Assembly (NCBI GenBank): GCA_964453995.1
Contig: CAYVQC010000014.1
Span: forward strand, 13,538 to 77,537
Direction: 5' to 3'
Source: SKVR01 sp964453995
GTDB lineage: Bacteria > Bacteroidota > Bacteroidia > Bacteroidales > UBA7960
Length of the DNA: 64,000 nt
Shown: positions 56,774 through 64,000 of the stretch, piece by piece
How positions within the stretch are numbered: the first letter of the stretch is position 1
How the letters are laid out: each line of letters starts with the position of its first letter
The notes under the pieces: model-generated
What the model saw: the letters and a program-made list of their open reading frames with translations, nothing else
Told to the model about the DNA's origin: nothing
Databases searched by the model: none
Translations under genes and position numbers: made by a program

Positions 56774-56887
56774 GCGTGTATAAGGTTAGTTCCTGCAGCA
56801 ATTCAGGATACGATAAACAAAAACGATAATTTGTCAACAAAAATGCAGCCGACAAAGTTTGTTGCACCTCCAGGTACATGGGCACCA

Positions 56888-58135
56888 TTAGTCCCATTTT
56901 TTCACCATCCACCTTACCACAAAACCAACCGCAAGCAGGGTGATCCCCGTAATTATTACGATAGGGGGCAGCGTTAGGGACATGGCAAGGCATCCCATCA
57001 GCCCCAGCCAGGGCACAGCTCTGCTGTAAAGATGCTGTACGGGGGGTTGCCTCATGGCAGCCAGGTTGGTAATGGTGTAATACAACAGGATGGTAAAAGC
57101 AGCCGCACGCACCACAAAGTCAAGCGTGCCCAGCATTGTAATGGCAACAATAACGCCACTGGTTACCAGGATACCAATATGCGGAACGGAAGTGGATGGG
57201 TGTATTCTTTTTAAAAATGCCGGCAGGTCGTTGCGGCGAGCCATGGCCAGCATCATCCGGCTAATGCCCAGGATTTGGCTGAGCAAAACCCCCAGCATGG
57301 CAGTGGCTGCCCCAAGGGTAATGACCAGCTCCATTGCAGGTGAAATCGTTACTGCCGCCTGCTGCACCGGCGATTTGCTTCCGGCCATGGCTTCAGCGCC
57401 TGTCACTCCCACCGTTACAAAAGAAACTGCTGCATACAATACAATAGCGGTAAAGATGGTAATGACTACTGCCCTGGGAATGGTCCTTTCCGGTGCCACC
57501 ACCTCTTCGGCCAGGGTGGCAATGCGCGCATACCCCGTAAAGGCAAAAAAAAGAATGGCTGATGCTTCTGCAATACCCAACACACCAGCAGGTGCAAAGG
57601 GGATGAAGTTTTTGGTATTTACAGAGCCCAGCCCGCCAAATATAAAGTAAACCAGCGAAACCAGGGTAATGAGCACGATAATCAGGTTTGAAATGCCTGC
57701 CTTTTTGATGCCCATCAGGTTGGCAATGGTAAGCAATACAATGGCCCCAATTGAATATATCATGGGTGAAAGCCACGGTACCAGTTGATGGAAATAACTG
57801 CCAAAGCCAATGGCCACAATGCCTGCGGCCGAAAGCTTGCTGAGTAAAAACATCCAGCCGGCAGAAAACCCCATAAAAGGATGCAACAGCTGATAACCGT
57901 ATTCATATGTACCGCCCGACTGCGGATATACCGCTGCAAGCTGTGCCGAACTCAGACCATTGAAACAAGCTACAGCACCGGCTATGATCAGGCCAACCAG
58001 GAAAGCAGGCCCGGCAACGCCTGCAGCAACTCCGGTTACTACAAATATTCCTGCACCGATGATGGCACCCAGCCCAACGCCTACCGCATCCCTGAGGTGG
58101 AGAACCCGTTGAAGCTGATGATCAGGTAGTTGCAT
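56888..58135 (-). CDS. APC superfamily amino acid permease
   Basis: A 415-residue transporter with about 11-12 membrane segments. The N-terminal signature DAVGVGLGAIIGAGIFVVTGVAAG is typical of APC permeases (helix TM1 with the GAGIF substrate loop). Later marks are YPQSGGTYEYGYQLLHPFMGF, ILFFAFTGYARIATLAEEV and LGVLLSQILGISRMMLAMARRNDLP. The substrate is probably a neutral or cationic amino acid and cannot be narrowed down. It starts at the ATG 58133-58135, divergent from the lectin gene. Confidence 0.92.
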   Translation of the reverse strand: MQLPDHQLQRVLHLRDAVGVGLGAIIGAGIFVVTGVAAGVAGPAFLVGLIIAGAVACFNGLSSAQLAAVYPQSGGTYEYGYQLLHPFMGFSAGWMFLLSKLSAAGIVAIGFGSYFHQLVPWLSPMIYSIGAIVLLTIANLMGIKKAGISNLIIVLITLVSLVYFIFGGLGSVNTKNFIPFAPAGVLGIAEASAILFFAFTGYARIATLAEEVVAPERTIPRAVVITIFTAIVLYAAVSFVTVGVTGAEAMAGSKSPVQQAAVTISPAMELVITLGAATAMLGVLLSQILGISRMMLAMARRNDLPAFLKRIHPSTSVPHIGILVTSGVIVAITMLGTLDFVVRAAAFTILLYYTITNLAAMRQPPVQHLYSRAVPWLGLMGCLAMSLTLPPIVIITGITLLAVGFVVRWMVKKWD

Positions 58136-58485
58136 ATGACAATGGATATGTGGTTTTCAATTTGGTTTACCACAAAGATAACAGGGTTGATTGCAGCAAG
58201 CCCTGCCCCGGGTATTTTTTTTTATTTCAGCACCGGTAAGGCCGGAGATGTGAAAGTTCTTGTTTCAGGTGATGGCACAATGGAAAGGAGATCTTGCCCG
58301 GACAAAAGTTTTTGCCTCTTTTTTTAAAAAAATTTTTCAAAAACCGCCGGTATGAGCAACAGATAGGGTAAACAACGAGTAATTATCCCTTTGCCCGGTA
58401 AATCCATGCAGGCAAACTGGCAACAAACCCGTGTAAATGGATTTACCGTCAGTGAAAAGCTATAAACACCAAAATACATTTTACA
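58136..58485. other. Divergent non-coding region of about 350 bases
   Basis: Between the amino acid permease (minus) and the lectin gene (plus). A T-run followed by an A-run lies near 58318-58338. No exact -7 box, RNA or small gene was recognised. Confidence 0.4.
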
Positions 58486-59085
58486 ATGAAAGCACTTAAA
58501 CTTACAATGATTCTTCTGCTGATAGCAGTGCTGACACAGAGTCAGCGGCCTGCGGGGCGGGTGGGTACCCAGACTCAGATCCCGCTTGAAGGAACCGTAT
58601 TTCATATCCGCAATGTGGCAGCAAACAGATACATCGACCTGCCTGGCAGGGATACCGACAGCCGCTCCCGTGAAAATGGCGCCAATGTTCAGCTTTGGGA
58701 TCTTGATAATGGCGGCGACCGCAAAATGGTATTTGTTCCCGCTGGCAACGGCTACTACTACATCCGGTTTCAGCATGCCAATGTTCAGCTCGACGTTCAC
58801 GGATGCTTTAGTGGAAAATGGTTTTGCGGAACCTACAAGCGTGATAAAGGGGCAAATATCCAGATCTGGAGCTCGGACACAAGTGAACCCCAGCAATGGA
58901 AACTGGAGCAAATAAAACCCGGCCAGTTCAGGATCATCAACCGATACTCGGGCAAGTCCCTGGATGCAAGCGGTTCCAACATCCACCGAAACGGAGCCAA
59001 CGTTATACAGTGGAACTGGCACGGTCGCGACAATCAGTTGTGGGAGCTGGTGTGTGTAAAAACAGGCAACAAATACCAGGAGTAG
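58486..59085 (+). CDS. Exported ricin-type beta-trefoil lectin-like protein
   Basis: A 199-residue protein with a signal peptide (LKLTMILLLIAVLTQSQ, cleavage near residue 20). The mature part is a single beta-trefoil of the ricin B/RICIN type, seen from repeated units GANVQLWDLDN, GANIQIWSSDTSEPQQW and GANVIQWNWHGRDNQLW, which carry the Q-x-W-type core. Such domains bind sugars. No catalytic domain and no T9SS sorting signal are present. It is followed six bases later by the pentapeptide-repeat lipoprotein gene, so the two are cotranscribed. The ligand is unknown. Confidence 0.9.
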   Translation: MKALKLTMILLLIAVLTQSQRPAGRVGTQTQIPLEGTVFHIRNVAANRYIDLPGRDTDSRSRENGANVQLWDLDNGGDRKMVFVPAGNGYYYIRFQHANVQLDVHGCFSGKWFCGTYKRDKGANIQIWSSDTSEPQQWKLEQIKPGQFRIINRYSGKSLDASGSNIHRNGANVIQWNWHGRDNQLWELVCVKTGNKYQE

Positions 59086-59091
59086 CATTTT

Positions 59092-59922
59092 ATGACAACT
59101 ATTATGACCAAAAAACGCTTCTATGTCAGGTTCTTGCTGCTGAGCCTTATTTTTCTGATCAACACAGGATGCGCTGAGAGCTCATCAATCTACCGCCAGC
59201 TGCATAAAAACCTTAAGAAAGGAAAGGATATCGTAATCTCTGAACAATCATTCGGGGAAGCCATAGACCTTACTGGCGTTCTTTCCTTCAGACCCTCTAC
59301 TCCCGGCGTAAAAAGAGCAGTTGTTTACAGCAATCTTATTTTCGAAAATTGCACCTTTTCTTCTTTCATTGCCCATACCAGGAAAGACAATATATTGTAT
59401 ATTGTTGAATTCAGGGGCGATGTGGTATTTAAAGATTGTGTATTCAGGCAAACCGTTGACCTTTCCTACTGTACCTTCGACCGTGAATTCTCGGTTTCAG
59501 GCTCTGAGTTTATCCAGGAATTTAATGCCAGCAATGCATTATTTTCAGGGCGCAATATCATTTTCGACAACGCCATTTTTTACCAGCAGGCTGCCTTTTC
59601 GGGCTCTATCTTCAACCACAATACGTCTTTTTTCAAAACTCAGTTCAAGGGAAATGTCTTTTTTCAGCGCACCGCCTTCAAAGGAAATTCACACTGGGGG
59701 GCGGCCGTAATGGGAGGATATGCCGAATTTGGGAAGGCGATGTTCCATCAAAACCTTCATATGGGAGAAGTTTCTTTCAATGACAGGACCCATTTTGCCG
59801 GAATGACCGTAGTAATGGATGCTGATTTCTCCAATGCAACCTTCAAAACAAAGGCTGATTTCTCAGATGCAGATTTCAAAGGGAGAACAACCCCCGCGGA
59901 TATAACTACTAAGAGTGATTGA
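59092..59922 (+). CDS. Pentapeptide-repeat lipoprotein
   Basis: A 276-residue protein with a lipoprotein signal (LLSLIFLINTGCAES; lipid-bearing Cys about residue 27). The mature part has repeating A/F-x-F-x-x-type units (for example AVFRQTVDLSYCTFDREFSVSGSEF-like, described here by FKDCVFRQTVDLSYCTF and QAAFSGSIFNHNTSFF) that build a right-handed beta-helix. Pentapeptide proteins are mostly cytoplasmic or membrane-bound, so a lipidated, exported one is notable. An in-frame ATG at 59104 could be an alternative start. It lies six bases after the lectin gene and 87 bases before the protease gene. Its function is unknown. Confidence 0.88.
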   Translation: MTTIMTKKRFYVRFLLLSLIFLINTGCAESSSIYRQLHKNLKKGKDIVISEQSFGEAIDLTGVLSFRPSTPGVKRAVVYSNLIFENCTFSSFIAHTRKDNILYIVEFRGDVVFKDCVFRQTVDLSYCTFDREFSVSGSEFIQEFNASNALFSGRNIIFDNAIFYQQAAFSGSIFNHNTSFFKTQFKGNVFFQRTAFKGNSHWGAAVMGGYAEFGKAMFHQNLHMGEVSFNDRTHFAGMTVVMDADFSNATFKTKADFSDADFKGRTTPADITTKSD

Positions 59923-60009
59923 TACATCTTACTCCGTATCCTGAAACAATAAACTACAGGTAAACATCACTGCCAGGCAATTGACTATATCAGATCAAAA
60001 TACAAATAC

Positions 60010-61731
60010 ATGAAAACACCACGCTATTGGAATTATTTGCCCTTTCTTTTTGTGGCTCTGGTCACCTTTTTTTCGTGTGAACCTGACGACTATACGCCGG
60101 AAAAGGACCCTGAAAATGAATATACCACAGGCACCGACTATGAGATGGAACAGGCCGGTGCTCCCTATGTACCCATGGACTTGTCCCTGGTTACCCTTAG
60201 TGATGCCACGGCTGTTTCAGGATCGATGGTAAGCCTGGAGCCCTGGGTGCCTCCGGTACGCAGCCAGGGAGCTTACGGAACCTGCACGGCATGGGCATGC
60301 GGCTACTATGCCCGTACCATTATGTATGCCCGCGAAAATGACCTTTCCAAAGCCGACCTGGAAAATGCCGGCAATGTTTTCAGTCCGCTCGACCTTTTCC
60401 TTTCCATGGACGGAAGAGGCGTCAACTGCCGCGGATCATGGCCGGGAGAGGCATTCAGTGTAATGCAGAACCGGGGTATTGCCACCCTGGCCACAGCACC
60501 CTACGAAAACCTGGGCAATTGCAGTGGAAGCCCCCTACCCGACTGGAACAATGAAGCAGGCAATTATAAGATCGAAAAATACAGAAGGGTGGATCCGGAA
60601 AATATTGAAGCGCTGAAATCCTACATCCAACTGGGTCGTCCTATCCAGGTAAGCTGCTACCTGGGGTTGAACTTCAGGTACATTGATGACGGAAGCGTGT
60701 GGTATGAAGATGACTACAGCGGCTCCGACGATGATCATGACCGCCACGCTATGGTTATCGTAGGCTACGACGATGACAAAGGGGCTAATGGGGCATTTCG
60801 CATTGTCAATTCATGGGGCCCCCATTGGGGTGATGATGGCTATTTCTGGGTGGATTATAACTTCTTTGCCCAGGAGTTCTGCTATGCCGCCTATATCATC
60901 GACGGCGACAAGGGTGGGCTGTCTGATGCTGTGGTGGATGGGAGTGTAATCAATCCCAATTACCGTGTGGATGGCAAAGATCTGCTCGCAGTGCAACTCA
61001 TCGATGAATATGACGATTACCCGGGAAATCCGCCCAATGCAAGGGCTCTTACCTACAATGTCTTTAACCGGGGGCTGCAACCGGTACCAGCCAGCAACAA
61101 GTGGAATATCGTGTATTACTATTACAATGCCTACAACCCCGAAAATGATTTTGGCATCATCATTTACGATTATTTTACCAACGAGGTAGGGGCTCCCGGT
61201 CAGCACGGTGATTTCAACGAGCTGCCCGAAGGCGTTCTGCATCCTTATGGCCAGTTTAACTGGTGGAACAATGTGGACATCCCCTCAGGGTACTCTGCTG
61301 CAACAGCAGTGTATGGCCACGACGGATATGACTACGACTTTTTGTATTACTACCAGGTGCCCGACATCACCGGTGAGTATTATTTTGTCCTTTATGCCGA
61401 CGGGTTCAACACCATAGGCGAGCAGTTTGAGCAGAATAATTTCATGTTTTTTACCGGTGAAAACCAACAGCCCCTTACCCTTGTAAACGGTGTGATACAG
61501 GAATCCGGGCTGAAATCGGGCCCCCAAACGGGTGCCTTCCCCATGGACATGAAAGATGCCCAACCCAATGCATACGACATAGATGAGATCTCGGCCCTTG
61601 TGCAGCACCAGAAAAAAGAAGGCATATTGGATAAGAAGGCACAGGAATACCGCAGTACATCACGGTCGGTAAACCAGCAAGGACGAGGCTATACAGGAAA
61701 AGGTATCATCAGGGCAAGGCTGTTGCGATGA
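60010..61731 (+). CDS. Papain-like (C1 family) cysteine protease lipoprotein
   Basis: A 573-residue exported protease. The lipoprotein signal ends FFSCEPDD (Cys23). The catalytic residues fit C1 peptidases: Gln86 and Cys92 (VRSQGAYGTCTAWAC, same six-residue spacing as papain), His246 (DRHAMVIVGYDDD) and Asn267 (IVNSWGPHWGDDGYFWV). Two usual residues differ: the disulfide Cys before the active site is Tyr, and the Trp after the active Cys is Thr. A prodomain is not evident. The last 280 residues form a separate domain with tyrosine-rich strands, of unknown role. The enzyme probably faces the periplasm or the cell surface. Confidence 0.9.
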   Translation: MKTPRYWNYLPFLFVALVTFFSCEPDDYTPEKDPENEYTTGTDYEMEQAGAPYVPMDLSLVTLSDATAVSGSMVSLEPWVPPVRSQGAYGTCTAWACGYYARTIMYARENDLSKADLENAGNVFSPLDLFLSMDGRGVNCRGSWPGEAFSVMQNRGIATLATAPYENLGNCSGSPLPDWNNEAGNYKIEKYRRVDPENIEALKSYIQLGRPIQVSCYLGLNFRYIDDGSVWYEDDYSGSDDDHDRHAMVIVGYDDDKGANGAFRIVNSWGPHWGDDGYFWVDYNFFAQEFCYAAYIIDGDKGGLSDAVVDGSVINPNYRVDGKDLLAVQLIDEYDDYPGNPPNARALTYNVFNRGLQPVPASNKWNIVYYYYNAYNPENDFGIIIYDYFTNEVGAPGQHGDFNELPEGVLHPYGQFNWWNNVDIPSGYSAATAVYGHDGYDYDFLYYYQVPDITGEYYFVLYADGFNTIGEQFEQNNFMFFTGENQQPLTLVNGVIQESGLKSGPQTGAFPMDMKDAQPNAYDIDEISALVQHQKKEGILDKKAQEYRSTSRSVNQQGRGYTGKGIIRARLLR

Positions 61732-61942
61732 ATAGGAAATGAGAATCATTTTCAGCCACAAGCCTTACCGTGCTATTGACCAAGTGTAAAGAACGAGCAG
61801 GCATACAATACATATCAACTCTTCAGGAAGGGAATCGGTTTCGGATAGTTTTCGGAAACCATTCCCTGTTTTCTTTGGCAGGGGTGGTTTTGCATGGGAA
61901 TAGGAGGAATGATGGTACCACACTTCCTATATCCAACAAAAA

Positions 61943-61974
61943 TTTGCTCATTATATATAGATAAGCTACATTTG
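61943..61974 (+). promoter_or_regulatory. Full Bacteroidota promoter for the 62016 lipoprotein gene
   Basis: TTTG (61943-61946) is followed after exactly 20 bases by TACATTTG (61967-61974), a perfect match in both boxes and spacing. The ATG lies 41 bases downstream. This suggests the gene is transcribed separately from the upstream protease. Confidence 0.85.
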
Positions 61975-62015
61975 CATTACACCAAATCGTCACAAACCCC
62001 AAAAACACTTTTACC

Positions 62016-63599
62016 ATGAAAACAGGTTTACAAATGGGACTTATCTGCCTCATGCTGATGGCAGGGGGATGCGGACAGAAAGCAGAGAAGGAAAGCAAAT
62101 CCGAACCAGCCAACCCCCCGGAGAAAACCAGGCAAACATCAGAGATAATCCAGATCGCTGAGGAAACAGAACCAAAACCACTGCCTGAAAGAACGTCAAA
62201 GCCGGTTTTTTCCCTGGATACCTTCAGTATTACCCAATGGCTAACAGCCTCTGTAAAGGAATTCGATATGCAGAACTGGGCCCAGGTAATGAGCGACACA
62301 TGGATTGAACCCAACAGGCTGGGAAATTACCCACCCAACCTTTTTCGCTATGGACAATCGGCATTCGATGACACTCATTTTTATGGTATTACCGGGCTAA
62401 ATAATCTCCACCGCATAGATCTGCAAACCGGAGAGGAAACCATTTCAAAAATTCCGGAGGCTTACAACGAAAGGTCACTCAACCAATGGAAAGGGAAATT
62501 ATACTTTATTGCTCCCAAAGGCATTATGAGTTTAGACCTTCTAACGGAAGAAGTGGAAACAATTATAGCCAGCAAAGAATCATTACAACAGATTGCTATC
62601 CTTGACGACTGCCTGTTTTACCTTACCCAAAGTGGAACGGTCAATATTTACCATTTGGATAACCTGGTTGAATGCAACTTAATAGAAAATGGTGTAAAAT
62701 GGTTTTCACTTACAGAAGGATTGCTCATCTACAGCAAGTATAACGGCGAAGCATGCATCATTGATCTGATACAGGGAATTCATTACAATACCGGGTTGAG
62801 CTTCTCTCGTCGCTCATACCATTATGACAGATTGCTTTTTACAGTCGGAAGACCGGAATCCCTGGAATCTCAATCAGATTTTAACAGCAGTAAGGTTTTC
62901 ACCCTTCAATTTGGCAGCGACTCACTCATTGTAGTACCTCATTACGAGGAACACATAACCTTTTTCAAAGGTCAACTTGTAGGTGTAACCGAGGGCACGG
63001 GGGGAAAAGCAGCAATAGTCAGCCCAAACGATGAATCGGTTCCCTTCTTCTCTGCTGATGCTTTTGTTGACCTTCTGGCAACCACTCCAGAGAAAATAGC
63101 AGTTTACTATTATGATATAGTTCAGCGTTCTTATTATCTTGACATGAAAACAGGCGAAACAGAAAGCATCTCACAAACCAGGGATTTCCTTACTGAAGAC
63201 CCCCGGGCCATACCTCCCAATTTTGAAATTACAGGAGATTCACTGCTACATGCCCAGACAAAAGAGGGCCCTGTTATCCTCAGTATTCATCCGGAAAAAG
63301 AGGGCAAAAGTAAAATAAAGATAAAAGGTGCAACACAAGACACCACCTACATTCTGCCATACCATCGGGCAACTATCGCCCTGTCAGGATTTTATGATGA
63401 TTTAGCTATAATAAGAGGGCCCGGAGGAGAAACAGGCTATATCAGTCATGCAAACAGCCATTTCTTTTTTTGCATCAAAACGGGCAAGATGATTAACAAC
63501 GACCACATAAGTGAAAACATGACCCCTTTTCGCGATGGTATATTGATTACCAATACTCTCGATGAACAGGTAATCAAAATCCTTGATACAGAATGGTAA
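62016..63599 (+). CDS. Unknown lipoprotein, possibly beta-propeller
   Basis: A 527-residue exported lipoprotein with signal MGLICLMLMAGGCGQ (lipid-bearing Cys about residue 20). After a charged linker of about 45 residues, the sequence shows repeated short strands with turn-like patterns (YFIAPKGIMSLDLLTEEVETI, LFYLTQSGTVNIYHLDNL, FFCIKTGKMI) that recall a beta-propeller of the DUF5050/6-bladed type. No catalytic motif was recognised. It has its own full promoter and a strong terminator, so it is a single-gene unit. The propeller idea is an inference from strand periodicity. Confidence 0.8.
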   Translation: MKTGLQMGLICLMLMAGGCGQKAEKESKSEPANPPEKTRQTSEIIQIAEETEPKPLPERTSKPVFSLDTFSITQWLTASVKEFDMQNWAQVMSDTWIEPNRLGNYPPNLFRYGQSAFDDTHFYGITGLNNLHRIDLQTGEETISKIPEAYNERSLNQWKGKLYFIAPKGIMSLDLLTEEVETIIASKESLQQIAILDDCLFYLTQSGTVNIYHLDNLVECNLIENGVKWFSLTEGLLIYSKYNGEACIIDLIQGIHYNTGLSFSRRSYHYDRLLFTVGRPESLESQSDFNSSKVFTLQFGSDSLIVVPHYEEHITFFKGQLVGVTEGTGGKAAIVSPNDESVPFFSADAFVDLLATTPEKIAVYYYDIVQRSYYLDMKTGETESISQTRDFLTEDPRAIPPNFEITGDSLLHAQTKEGPVILSIHPEKEGKSKIKIKGATQDTTYILPYHRATIALSGFYDDLAIIRGPGGETGYISHANSHFFFCIKTGKMINNDHISENMTPFRDGILITNTLDEQVIKILDTEW

Positions 63600-63622
63600 A
63601 GTTCAAATCTGTTTGTTGCTGC

Positions 63623-63656
63623 AGGGATTTATTACTTATAATTCCCTTTTTTCTTT
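63623..63656 (+). terminator. Intrinsic terminator of the 62016 lipoprotein gene
   Basis: Arms AGGGATTTAT (63623-63632) and ATAATTCCCT (63638-63647) pair with one mismatch and are followed by TTTTTCTTT. It lies 24 bases beyond the stop codon. Confidence 0.8.
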
Positions 63657-64000
63657 GGCTGTAAAAAGATGATCCTTTCCCGGTATGCAGTGGGTTTTGG
63701 GAAGTAATACTATTTTTTCATGGGCATAACGCAGAATATGTTTTGCAAAAACAGCCTCTTAGGAGATTAAATATTGAATAGTCGTCAGACGAATACTCTT
63801 CGAAAGAACTAATATATTCAACCTTTAACTCTTATAATAACTGACTCGTCAAACGGCTGCCCTAAAATTTCGGATTCATGGAGAAATGTATAGGATTTTT
63901 GGGGTTTCCAAAGTTCCATGGCACAGTTAGGTATTGGTTACAGGTATGATGGTTTGCTATTAGAGACTCACCATTTCAACATAAGCTCAGGATGAGTTAG
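63657..64000. other. Non-coding stretch to the window edge
   Basis: About 340 bases with no recognised gene, RNA or repeat. Frames on both strands are broken by stops. A short TCGTC-A-GACGA palindrome lies at about 63782-63792. The stretch could hold the edge of an element that continues past the window, but nothing seen here supports that. Confidence 0.35.

Noticed and set aside
58324..59088. 254-codon minus-strand frame over the lectin gene
   Set aside because: The plus-strand lectin has a signal peptide and repeated trefoil motifs; this frame is its shadow.
63657..64000. Edge of an insertion sequence or transposase remnant
   Set aside because: No open frame, terminal repeat or recognised transposase motif could be shown.
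1..64000. tRNA, rRNA, riboswitch or prophage genes
   Set aside because: Intergenic regions were read on both strands and no cloverleaf, known aptamer core, integrase or phage structural gene was recognised; a covariance search would be needed to exclude small RNAs.

Overview
This window reads as chromosomal DNA of a member of the Bacteroidota, most likely Bacteroidales or a close relative. The evidence is internal. Two large secreted proteins end in type IX secretion (T9SS, Por) sorting domains. A tamB-tamL pair encodes a lipidated Omp85 partner of the kind known from this phylum. Several genes are preceded by the Bacteroidota promoter (TTTG, about 20 bases, TAnnTTTG), and strong Shine-Dalgarno sites are nearly absent. 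No tRNA, rRNA, CRISPR array, prophage or intact insertion sequence was recognised. One run of 100 N (46620-46719) is a scaffold gap inside a histidine kinase gene.

Layout. 1-6.4 kb: a minus-strand housekeeping operon (ruvX, def, M16 peptidase, O-methyltransferase) diverges from ftsK and a lolA-like gene. 6.5-11 kb: a LysM/periplasmic-binding fusion, guaA and an unknown exported protein, all minus. 11.3-14.4 kb: yggS and an SLC13-type permease with four TrkA-C-like segments. 14.5-14.65 kb: a short array of alternating palindromes. 14.7-20.2 kb: minus-strand genes for unknown membrane proteins, an outer-membrane barrel candidate, an HSL-type esterase, a Crp/Fnr-like regulator and a methyltransferase. 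20.7-22.5 kb: an OFA-type MFS transporter and a multiply frameshifted pseudogene. 22.9-27.2 kb: a 1429-residue T9SS cargo protein. 27.4-34.8 kb: tamB and tamL. 34.8-40.2 kb: a LOG protein, a VanY-like peptidase, an AI-2E family protein and a HelD-like helicase. 40.4 kb: a DksA/TraR zinc-finger gene with a damaged front end.

41-49.3 kb is a signalling region. A chemoreceptor with a zinc-binding-type signature in its periplasmic segment and a CheW are on the minus strand. A multi-PAS/GAF histidine kinase, a single-domain response regulator and a hybrid kinase are on the plus strand. No CheA is present in the window. 49.3-52.2 kb holds a second T9SS cargo with GLUG repeats. 52.8-55.1 kb is a compact regulon: a membrane protein, a winged-helix regulator and CreD, with one inverted repeat (ACTTTG-N5-CAAAGT) at both promoters. 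55.3-58.1 kb holds a K+/H+ antiporter and an amino acid permease. 58.5-63.6 kb is a run of exported proteins: a ricin-type lectin, a pentapeptide-repeat lipoprotein, a papain-like protease lipoprotein and an unknown lipoprotein.

Much of the window concerns the envelope: outer-membrane assembly, lipoprotein carriage, wall hydrolysis, T9SS cargo and envelope stress. The points most worth a second look are the shared operator of the CreD regulon, the periplasmic CZB-like chemoreceptor, the palindrome array, the two decayed genes and the exported-protein cluster near the right end. No clearly new defence or mobile system was found.
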